Assembly (NCBI RefSeq): GCF_947172395.1
Contig: NC_069105.1
Coordinates: forward strand, 1,240,001-1,304,000
Length of the DNA: 64,000 nt
Direction: 5' to 3'
Source of the DNA: Bicyclus anynana
Taxonomy: Eukaryota > Arthropoda > Insecta > Lepidoptera > Nymphalidae
Positions 22,201 to 34,200 of this stretch are shown here, piece after piece. The notes beneath the pieces were generated by a model that worked only from the letters and a program-made list of their open reading frames with translations, was not told where the DNA came from and ran no database searches. Position 1 is the first letter of the stretch, and every line of letters starts with the position of its first letter. A program made the translations under genes and the position numbers.

Positions 22201-25200
22201 GCTTAGTAGATACAGATTTTTCCAGTTTGCTCAATTTTGTCACTATTGCATACCCTGATCGACAACCTTATGCACGTCACTGGATGTAATGGAGGAAGTT
22301 TTATCGGAACCATATCCATACGGAATGGAGGAGTCGGAGTTTTTAAATTTGATTTATCGGAGTCGGAAGCAGGATAGGGATGGCTGAGGAGAGATTTTTT
22401 TATTTATGGACCAATAAAACATTATTTAGTATTTTTTTTTAATTTTATTTTTTTAATTATAAAATGAAACACAAACAATTTTGGACAGTGGTGTCTTTGG
22501 AAGATAGCGGATTTCAGGGGTCCAGACCCTCAGCCGTACAACTATAAAGCGTCTTTCCACAGAATATCATGGGTAATCATCTTGTCCACCCAGTCTAGTT
22601 GCCAGACCCTAAATTGATTTAGATTTAATCGTGTTATTCGAAGGGCTGCTAAGAAGCCAAGTAAGTCGCCTGACTGGAGATATGATTTCTCAATATATCC
22701 CGTAGAAAATATAAAAAAGTGACGCGACATACTTGTAGTAGGCCTAATATTAGTACCTACTATCTACTAATGATACTACGGGAAACTTTTATAGAATACG
22801 GAATGTCTGGCTACTATGGTAGTACCATGAGCTGTCAAACTTTAACGTTTATTGAATGGCAAAGGTCTGGCTATGACAGGCTCTCAATAGTCGTGAACAG
22901 TTAACGTAGCAGTGGCATTGAGACGGCCCGTCTGTTTCATGCTGACGAAGGCGTTAGATTAAACAATACGTTCAATTCTTAACTACATCATGGTAATCAG
23001 CCTGTTTATATAATACTTAATTAAAATATGTAATACTAGCGACGCCCGCGACTTTGTCTGCGAGAGAAGCGGTGTAAACTGTCGTTGTAAATTACCAAAA
23101 TAAAAAAATAAAGTAAAACGTGTAAGTAGGTAAATCTTTAAAAATAGATAGATAAATATGACATCACGGAATTTTAGTCGATCTGTTACAGAGGAATATG
23201 CCACCATATGTTTTGTTATACACCGTGCTAGTTTCACAATACAAGAAACCCCATAACAATATTAAAAATTACCTCAAGCTAATTAACACACTAGCGAAAA
23301 AAAAAATCAATTTTATTATGAATTATGAAAAATCCTCAAAAAGACCGACGAGCTGCATAGTGGCATCGCGGCGAATAGGTAGGTGTTTGAAAATACAGGA
23401 TGTTTTAAAATAATCGACTTTTGAAAGTTTGTAACAATCGTAACTCCTTTAATTGTACTTTTTTTTTTATAATTACTATTTTAACTAATAATACATATAA
23501 TAGATACATTTACATTGGGTACATTATGTGATATTTCGGTTTAAGATGAACCGACTAACAATAAAACCTTGGCAAATTAGACATATACCTAAACCTTCTT
23601 CAAAACCACTCTATCTATTGGTGAAAAATGCATGAAAATCCATTCAGTTTTTAAGTTTATCGCCAACAGACAAACAGAGTGACTCAGCGATGGACTTTGT
23701 TTTATAATTCCCGGGAGATTCGATAAAAAAGATTGTTATATAATTCTCACTTTGCCATCCGCTGTGAGCTAACGCGCACTAGATATCAATAATTTTAATT
23801 CGTTTGATGTGCAAATGTTATGCTAATTTTTAACCGAATTCCAAAAAGGAGGAGGTTCTACGTTCGGCTGTATGTATGTTTTTTTTTTTTTTTTTTTTTT
23901 TTATGTATGTCCAGCGATAATTCCGTCAATTATGGACCGATTTTGAAAATTCTTTTTTTGTTCTGTAGGGTTTACTTCCAGGGTGGTCCCATTTTTTTCA
24001 TGTCAGGATCTGATGATGGCATCTTGGAGAAAATGAGGGGAACTTTCGAAAGTTGTAGAGACGGCTAGTACGTTTGTTAGTATTTCCATAAGGTATTTTA
24101 AACCACTACAACTTTATGAAGGTTTGGAGTTGGTCTGATGATGGAGCCGAAACACAGACGATGGAACTCGTCAAGGATTTACAGCAGTCACCTTTTGTTT
24201 GGGCTTGATTAATTTGTATTGATGAGTACTTTCCACCTATATGGGTTGTGACTGTATTAAGGGTCTGATGATGAAGACGAGGGACAGTGAAGAGAACTCC
24301 TCGACGGTTCACAGTAGCTACCTTGTGTTTGGACTTGATAAATTTGTATTGATGAGAACTTACCACCTAGATGGATTGTGACTGTATTAAGGGTCTGATG
24401 ATGAAGACGAGGGACAGTGAAGAGAACTCCTCGACGGTTCACAGTAGCTACCTTGTGATTGGACTTGATAAATTTGTATTGATGAGAACTTTCCACCTAG
24501 AAGGATTGTGACTGTATTAAGGGTCTGGTGATGAAGACGAGGGACAGTGAAGAGAACTCCTCGACGGTTCACAGTAGCTACCTTGTGTTTGGACTTGATA
24601 CATTTGTATTGATGAGAACTTTCCACCTAGATGGATTGTGACTGTATTAAGGGTCTGATGATGAAGACGAGGAACAGTGAAGAGAACTCCTCGACGGTTC
24701 ACAGTAGCTACCTTGTGTTTGGACTTGATAAATTTGTATTGATGAGAACTTTCCACCTAGATGGATTGCGAATGTATTAAGGGTCTGGTGATAAAGACGA
24801 AGCACAGTGAAGAGAACTCCTCGACGGCTCACAGTAGCTACGTTGTGTTAGGACTTGATAATTTTGTATTGATAAGAACTTTCCACTTAGATAGGTTGTG
24901 ACTGTACACACGCAGTGGGTATGCTAACACTAAAAATAAAAAAATAAAAATTTTAATAAAAAAAATTCAACCGACTTCCAACTCAAAAAATAACTTTAAC
25001 TAAAAAGCAAAAAATAACATCCTACCTATGTGCTACCTTCTGATCAGTTTGAAGGCGGTGCCAAGCCAGTGTCGTGTTTTAATTAAAGCTGTTTCTGGAA
25101 TAACCACAGAAATTTTGTAGTTTAAACGTATTTAATTAAAACATCACTGGCTTGCACCGCCTTCAAACTGATCAGAAGGTAGCACATAGGTAGGATGTTA

Positions 25201-28200
25201 TTTTTTGCTTTTTAGTTAAAGTTATTTTTTGAGTTGGAAGTCGGTTGAATTTTTTTTATTAAAATTTTTTGTTCGAATGCAATTATTCGGTAAAACAGCA
25301 GAATTGGGTTTTGGATACAGGTTACATCAACATTTTTGTGATGACACAGTTGTGTTTAATTAATAAACAGGCAAAAATTGTTAATGAAAAATTTAGGTAT
25401 TATATTTTTTTTCTTTACGAGTTAGCCCTTGATTACAATCTCACCTGATGGTAAGCGATGATGCAATCTAAAATGGAAGCGGGCTAACTTGTTAGGAGTT
25501 GGATGAAAATCCACACCCCCTTTTGGTTTCTACACTACATCGTACCGGAACGCTAAGTCGCTTAGCAGTACGTCTTTGCCGGTAGGGTGGTAACTAGCCA
25601 CGGTCGAAGCCTTCAACCAGCCAGACCTGGACCAATTAAAAAAAAACCTCAATTGGCCGGGGAGCCAGAACCTCAGATTTTTTATAAAATTATTATTATT
25701 ATATAAAAATTGACAAAATTCTAAAAATAAATACGAGTACGAAGTTTTTCATTTTTTTTTTTCAATTCTAAAGTTGAATTTTTTTCTAAAGTTAACTTAA
25801 TAGTATTAATATAATATGTAGTGTTGGTAGGGCCCTTATTTTTTCCACCAGAGCCTAAACACAGGGGCGTAGGTAGGTATACGACCCCAGGTTATAGGCC
25901 GCTATGTTTAGTTGTTTTTTCAGTTTGTTGTTGTTTTTAACAGATGCGCCAAAAGCATAAAGTTATTTGTAAGATAATTTTGGCACTCTTCACATGCGTA
26001 TATTTAATTCGAAATCATATGACCTATGATGTTCGTTCAGTTAGCCAAATCTACGTAATCAATACATACATATAAATAAAATTGAAACGTTCATCTGTGA
26101 TTTCAAGATAACTGTGTTTTCTCAACTACTCATACTTATTTACTTAGGTACATGATACTTCAAAACACAATCAAGCTTCTTTAAACATTTTGTTTATCTG
26201 TCTATTTGTCCAGGCTTATATCTGAAACAGTTGAACTGGGACTTTCACTGATAGGTAGAGGAGGTTAATGAGCAACAAAAAGGCTCCATGGTCTCCGCGG
26301 TACGAGTATTTATAAAAAACCAAATTTCAAGCTGATGAAGTTGCAGGCGTTCGTTAGTAATTATAATTATAATAAAAGTTGTTTGTTTACAACTGTAATG
26401 GCGCTGTGTATATAAATAAGTCGGAGACATTTTTGAAAACCTATTTTAAAAAGTCTTGCCCTGTAAGTTTTAATCATCACATTATCTATACTAATATTAT
26501 AAATCTGAAGAGTTTGTTTGTTTGCTTAAACGCGTTAATCTCAGGAACCACTGGTCCGATTTCAAAAATTCTTTCAGTGTTAGATAGCCCATTTATCGAG
26601 GAAGGCTATAGGCTATATATTATCCACGTACTCCTACGGGAACGGGAACCACGCGGGTGAAACCGCGCGGCGTTAGCTAGTATAAAATAAAATTGAAGTG
26701 TCAGTATATGATTTCTAAATAACTGTATTTTCTCAAGCGCTGTGTGCTTGTCCGGACCCATCTCTGGAACGCCTGAACTGATTTTAATCGGACTTTAAAA
26801 GATAGAGGACGTTCTTGAATAACATAGTCTTATTTTATACCGAAAAAATCCATGGTTCACGCGTGATTTTAGTTATTTCACTCTCACACTCGGACTAATT
26901 GGTAATTCCGCTAGTCTTATTTTTTTTTGTAATTAGCTCGCTAGTCAGTCGCACATTAGGTATGTCGACTGTGTAGGTATAATCGCTCGCTACATACCTA
27001 CACAGTCAGAAAATTTGCTGATCCACTGATTTTAAATATTGGTGAACCTCGATTAGCTTAATATGACTGAAAAGATTAAAGTGAAATTGTCGACATCATT
27101 TGACAAATATTTGCAGATTACACTTAGGGCCCCATTTTCCCGGGCGGGCCTCGTAAGGCCATTGATAGGGCTGAGACAGCGGTAAATACGCCCCTGACAC
27201 CCTATTGTAAGGTCATTTAAATATTATAAAGTCAACTCTGTACAGAGTGCCTACATTACAGGGCCAGGCTTCCCACCTTATAGGGTTTTTTTTTACAAAT
27301 TAACCCTTGACCAATCTCAGCTGATGGTAAGTGATGATGCAATCTTGTATGGAAGCGGGCTAACTTGTTAGGAGTAGGATGAAAATCCACACCCTTATTA
27401 GTTTCTTCACGACATAGTACCGGAACGCTAAATCGATTGGTGGTACGACTTTGCCGGTAGGGTGGTAATCAGCCATACCCGAAGCCTAGAATAGATAGAA
27501 TCTCTAACAGGCAACCCCTGAAGGACTTTCTTAAAAGTCTAGTCATCATTATCAACCCATATTCGGTTCACTGTTTAGCTCGAGTCTCCTGTCAGAATGA
27601 GAGGGGTAAGCCAATAGTCACCACACTGGCCCAATGCGGATTGGCAGACTTCACACACGCAGAGAATTAAGAAAGTTCTCTGGTATGCAGGTTTCTTCAC
27701 GATGTTTTCCTTTACCGTTTGAGACACGTGATATTTAATTTCTTAAAATGCACACAACTGAAAAGTTGGAGGTGCATGCCCCGGACCGGATTCGAAACAT
27801 CAACTATAACGGCTCTCAAAAAGCTTAGTATTATGTATGATTCGAACCCAGGACCTCGTGTAGAAAGCTCCATAGCCTAAAAACAAGGTAGCTACGTCCC
27901 TGACACCATCCCCATTGAAAGGTCATTTAAATGTTATAAGGTCAACCCGATATCGAATACGCGGCACGCAGATTATTTTTCTAATCACGCGTCGGACGCA
28001 ACTGCAATGGCTTCTTTGCAATACTAGTATTACAATACACGCTTTCGCAAACTGTCACGTTTTGTATTCTAATGCGGGGCACAGACCTTCAGTTTTTATT
28101 GTACAGTTTTATCTGATACATTAGAACAACTGTACAGTTAAAACTGTTATTAATTTTGTCTGAACATAGACTAATTACCAGTTAAAACTAAATGTTGGTA

Positions 28201-31200
28201 GTTGGTGGGCGATATTCGTTTAATCGTACGTCATGTACATACTAGCAGACGCCGCGCGGTTTCTCCCGCGTGGTTCCTGTTCCCGTAGGAATATGGGGAT
28301 AATATATAGCCTATAACCTTCCTCGATAATATGCTATCTAACACTGAAAGAGTTTTTCAAATCGGACCATTAGTTCCTGAGCTTAGCGCGTTCAACCAGA
28401 CAAAATATCTTCAATGTACAGAATTTTCATTGTCCATATTTCCACAAAATTTTTGCTGATTATGTTTTTGGCATCACTAATCACCCCCTGATAGTTATTT
28501 TGGAAATATATTTCATGTACAGCTTTGACCTCTCAACAGATTTATTATAAGTATAGATAGATTTATTTTCAACTCTAAAATGTAGCATTAAGCTGAGTTG
28601 GAGCCCTTTATTGGGTTATGCCACACATCGCAGGATATTGTCATATTACAATATTATAAGTTACTATTATATGATATTAAGAGTAAATTGTGTTGTGTGG
28701 CATAATGCTGTAATAAAGATTTTTTCTTTCTTTCTAAATTCCAGGTTCGATGAGAAGGAGAGCATCTCCGGCGTCCAGCAGCTCAAGTCGTCCGTGCAGA
28801 AAGGCATCCGCTCCCGTCTGCTGGAGCTGTACCCTCACCTGGAGAACCACATCGACCAGGTTCTACCCAAGAAGGACACATTTCGGATTGTCAAATGGTA
28901 TGTAATCATAGAAATAGCAAGGATATGGCGACTGGAGACAAAATTATGGAGCCGTGATAGCCCAATGGTTATGACCTCTGCCTCCGATTCCGGAGGGTGG
29001 GGGTTCGAATCCGGTCCGGGACATGCACATCCAACTTTTCAGTTGTGTGCATTTTAGGAATTTAAATATCACGTGTCTCAAACGGTGAAAGAAAAACATC
29101 GTGAGGAAACCTGCATACCAGAGAATTTTCTTAATTCTCTGCGTGTGTGAAGTCTGCCGATCCGCATTGAGCCAGCGTGGTGGACTATTGGCCTAACCCC
29201 TCTCGTTCTGAGAGGAGACTCGAGCTCAGCAGTGAGCTGAATATGGGTTGATAATGATAATGAGACAAGATTAAAAAAAATACTTGGGAGGTGCCAAGGG
29301 ACACCCGGATGGAACGAAGTTCGCTATCGCAAACGCTATCACTATCGCTATAGTCGCATCGGTATCCTGGAGCTCACCAGCTGTCTCAAGGTCATGGCTT
29401 ACAACTATAGCAAAAACATTATCCTCCTTCTTACGCAGTCGGGTATAAGTGTCGTTACAACTTTTGGTCTTAATTTTTTCCGTTTATCCCCCTTTCGCAA
29501 CGCGCGGTAAGGAAATTCGATCCAAAATTATCAGAAACCTTTTTATTAATTTCTAATAAGCTTAAGCTTGACCATAATCTCACCTGATGATAAGTGTAGA
29601 TGTGGCCGAAGGTGAAACGCGCCTAGAAGTTGCCTATTCACTCTTCCTATTTCAGAAAATATTAGAAATCTTCGCTAAACCTCTTAAAGTTATGATCTTT
29701 AACAATGTTTCTCAAAAGTTTGCTATTGAGCTAAGTGACTGGCTATTGGAGACATGTTTCCTCATAATCATCATCATCATCATTATCAACCCATTTTCGG
29801 CTCACTGCTGAGCTCGAGTCTCCTCTAATAGAGAGTAATGTATCGAGTTTGTTTATGATCGGGACCCGGGACCGTTGGCTTACCTACATGCTAATTGAGG
29901 CACGTAGATTTAGGCTGTACCTAGTAATAGGTTGATACTACCAATAAAAAAAATTAAGTAAGTTTTCTAAGAAGAAGAAAGTTTGTAGAATATTTTTATG
30001 GTAAAAACATTATTGTAAACTTTTCTTTCTCCATTCTTCATAAAACATTTCAGTCAACAAATATTTTTTTCTCTCCAGAGCAATAATCCATATGAAAAGA
30101 AATATTCTGTTCAAAGGAAAGACGTAAATGGTTTTCCAACAATAAGAAATTGGCAACAGTAATATAAATGCAGTGTTTCCTTCCGAACATCAATCTGATA
30201 CAATGATAGATGAGCGATGACTTCAAAACATAAGAAATAATAGAGTACAATAGACGTTCAGAGATAAAAAGGCCTAAGTAAAAAAATTTAAAAATCTAAA
30301 TAGCTAACGTCCGCTAATTAGTTTTAACCAATGTTAAAATATAACCAAATTAATTAATTTGATGAATCCATGCAACATCGTCACCCAGATCCGACAGATC
30401 CTCTACGCACGTTTTGGGTTTAAAACTTTCATTAGATATTTCAATACTAAAAATATAGCATTCACATTGTGAAACTTACAGGCTAGTAAAACATTTTACG
30501 TTTTTTAGTTTTTAACAATAAATAATAATAGTGCGTAATACATATATATAAAAATGAATGTTCGTTAGTCTCGCTAAAACTCGAGAACACCTGAACGGAT
30601 TTTTCTCATCTTGGTCTAGAAATGTTCGTGGACGTATAGGGAAGGTTTAAAAGGTGAGAAAAAATAGAATAATAGCTGGGAAAACCATAAAATCAACCCT
30701 TTTCTATTTCCCATATAAACGATTGAGTTTTAAGTAGGGGTAGGAGTAGGGTAGGGGTAGAATAGAGGTAGGGTAGGGGTAAGGGTAGGGGAAGGGTAGG
30801 GGTAGGGTAGGGGTAGAGTAATATAGAGTAGGGATAGGGAAGAAGAGCACATAAGTCAAAGCGAAGCCGGGTCCGCTAGTATGCAATAAAAATTCCAACG
30901 TGTACATACAAGTAAAGAAATGCGGGTTGTCATTGAAAAATGCCAACAGCTGGTCGACATTTACTCGGCCCGCTGTTGTAATGCACTGATGTCACCCCGA
31001 AACCTGTGCCTCCCCAGGAGATGTTTACTGTAGTACAACGTTTAGTGGCGCTAACATGCGACCAAGTGAAGACAAATAGACAAAATATCGTAAAATGGCG
31101 GCGGAGCTGTTCCAGTACCATATGTTTCGTCCCATCGCAATGGAACAGTACTCGACTAAAATACTAAACCTTTGAAAGTAAGAAAGGTAATGTTATTAGG

Positions 31201-34200
31201 CAATGGTGACAGTTAGGGTATTTTGATTGATCGATTGATTGATTGATAGAACCTCCCCCTCCCCCTTTCCCTCTTTTATAACACGCTTAAAACTAACAAA
31301 ACTATACTTAGCCACCTTCTAAACAGGAGGTCAACGCCACATCCATCCTAATGAAATTATTCCGATGCGTGGGTGTATAAACGAATGATAAGGGAATTTA
31401 AACCTTAACTACAGATCCATAACATACAAATTCCATTGAACGTTATACATCTAACTGGTCGCATGTTGATAGGTAGGAGGGACTTTATGACTAGATTAGA
31501 AATATGTCGTCGTGAACATGTCATGAAGGTCAATTCTGGTTCCACTATTCCATGACGCGTTGTTGCTAATAAGATCTAATTGGTTAGGGATGTGTGATTT
31601 TGTTCTATGGATATGACAATTTTTAAAATAAATAAACTTTTTCAATTAGAACCTATCGAAACTATGGAGTACAAAGACCTTTATGTAAATAATGAAGATA
31701 TATTAGCAAATATGTAATTTTAAATAAGGTTTCATTTCCAAGTAAGTTTTCCTTACCATATGTCCAAAATAACTGAGGATGTGATGCAGACGGGTTGAGT
31801 GACGTAGGAATGATGACAGTTTTTTTTAAATTGTATTTAAATTAGGAGTATGCTAATAGTAAAGCAATTTTGTAAAAGTAACAGGGTATATGCGATCATT
31901 ACTTTCGGAGTTACAGGGATTTAAAGGGTCAGATTTGCGGCACTGCCGCGGATCCCTGAAAAACACCCCGTACAAAATGGTACAAATTAATGAGATCCTT
32001 AAATTCGCTGATCATTAGAATTGTATAGGCGTTCAAACAAAATAACAAATATTTTTATTGTTTGTCCGTTTATGTTTATTGAAAAATGTCATGTTTAATG
32101 TAAGGATTCTAAAAATGTATAAATTTTCATTTAATTACGATAATTTTATAAACTTAATTATTTTGATGATATACCAAAAGATGACTCGCTAAGGTGGTCA
32201 CGATCCTCAGTCATGAGGGCTGGAGAGAGAGAGAAACAAGGATTTTATTTACATTTTTTATAAACGTTTAGTAAAAGGCCAGGAGGTTAATTGAAACCTA
32301 ACTAAATTACGACATTTTCGTAGTTTGGTTTATATGAATACAGGATGTATTAATACCTCGTACATGCATTCTAAGATCCAAAACAAGCTGTTGATTTATA
32401 AGATGATGATATTCTGCCTCGTGCTTACCTTGTTCACATAACTTGTGCACGCCATTATCTGTATTTTTATTAATTAGATTGTTTTGTTACAGTCACGACC
32501 ACATAGAAATCATGGTGAACAGCGCTGGGGAGCTGTTATTCTTCCGCCATAGGGAAGGCCCATGGATGCCTACGCTTAGACTGCTGCATAAATGTAAGAC
32601 TATTTCTCAGGAGATTTTAATACAAGTACTTTTTTTACTGACCAATAACCCGCATTAAAAAAAAATCACGTATTCGATAATTAAGTATCACGTGTCTCAA
32701 ACGGTGAAGGTGAAAACATCGTGAGGAAACCTGCTTACCAGAGAATTTTCTTAATTCTTTGCGTGTGTGAAATTTGCCAATCCGCATTGGTTGGCGTGGT
32801 GGACTATTGGCCTAACTCCTCTCATTCTGAGAGGAGACTCGAGCTCAGCAGCGAGCCGAATATGGGTTGATAAAGATTGGAGACGTGTGGTGAATCTGTG
32901 CTCTATACATTCTATAAGGAGGGAGGCCTAGTCTTGTGGTGGTCTGATAATGTCAAAAATAGTCTGCTAATGATGATGATGAGTTTTTAATTTAATTAAT
33001 CTTTTTCCCTCTCTCATTTTTCTCCTTAAATTTGAAATTTTTACAAAATACTTTATTATTCCCCATTTCTAGTTATGACAGATTTCTAGGGAAGACTAAT
33101 TTACTACTATCTATCTAGACACCTATTAGTAGTATATCAGAATTACAACCACGATTCCAACGCCGATTGTAGATCTACAAAAAAAATCCTTTACGATCTT
33201 GACGATGACATAACGAACGACAATGCTTCCCAGGCAACTCGAAACACAAGCTACTCAACGTCTTCGCCGGTGAAGACGAGGTCCCCGATATCTGACGTCA
33301 CCCAGACGTGGGCTTTTTAACTCACGATTTCGGGGCGCCTGGACTGATACATTCAGGCCAAAACACCCTTCCCGAACGGCCTTCTAAGTCGAGGAGACGC
33401 TCTTGGAGATTCCTTCCACCCATATACTCTGTTTCTGACTTCGGGCCCCATCAGGCGGTGCTTCTACGCTCGCCCAAACCCTCCGGTGACGCCGCTGAGG
33501 TCCCATAAAGGAGACAGCACTTACATAATCAGAAAAAAAAAAATAATGAGAGTACAAATCGAGTGTTTGTATCACACTATCACACTAATATTATAAAGGC
33601 GAAAGTTTGTGTGTAAGTGTGAAAGTGTGTAAGTATGTTTGTTCCTGTTTTACGCTGCGGCTACTGAAGAGATTTGGCTGAAATTTGGAATGAAAATAGA
33701 TTTTACTCTGGATTAACACATAGGCTCTTTTCATCCCGGAAAATCCATGGTTCCCGCGGGATTTGTGAAAAACTGAATTCCACGCGGATGAAGTCGCGGG
33801 CGTCCGCTAGTATACAATAATTTGAATAAAATTACAAAAAAACTATTATTATGTAGCAGCGGAACATATAGAAAATATGAAATTCTGTCTCTTGTTCGTG
33901 CTGATCCCCGTATATTTAACTACTCGAATCAACGGATTTTCATGCAGTTACAATAATTGGTGTTGCATTTCCTTTTCAGACCCCTTCTTCCTCCCAATGG
34001 AGCAAGTAGACAAAGGGGCGATCCGCTTCGTGCTCAGTGGGGCAAACATAATGTGCCCCGGTCTGACGTCACCCGGGGCACGAATGTCACAAGTGGAAAA
34101 AGGCAGCGTTGTGGCTGTGATGGCTGAGGGCAAGGAACATGCGCTTGCTGTAGGCATTACGTCTCTATCTACCGATGATATGTAAGTAATTAACAGTATA

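Larger units (their letters stand above)
23828..25260. mobile_element. foldback element with 130-bp tandem repeats, copy 1
   Basis: Outer ends are ACCGAATTCCAAAAAGGAGG at the left and TTGGAAGTCGGTTGAA at the right (mirror of ACCGACTTCCAA). Inside are six units of a 130-bp repeat and then a long inverted repeat. A second copy lies at 48482-49578 with fewer repeats. No transposase is encoded, so it is non-autonomous. I cannot name its superfamily. Confidence 0.7.

Noticed and set aside
24106..24832. Repeated 60-86 residue open frames in series on the minus strand
   Set aside because: Each is one 130-bp unit of the foldback-element array; near-identical peptides follow from exact tandem repetition, not from a gene family.
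33877..34185. A 102-residue open frame starting with a signal-peptide-like segment and containing MCTS1 residues
   Set aside because: The start lies in intron 3; the acceptor at 33978-33979 and the phase match to exon 3 show that only the part from 33980 is coding.
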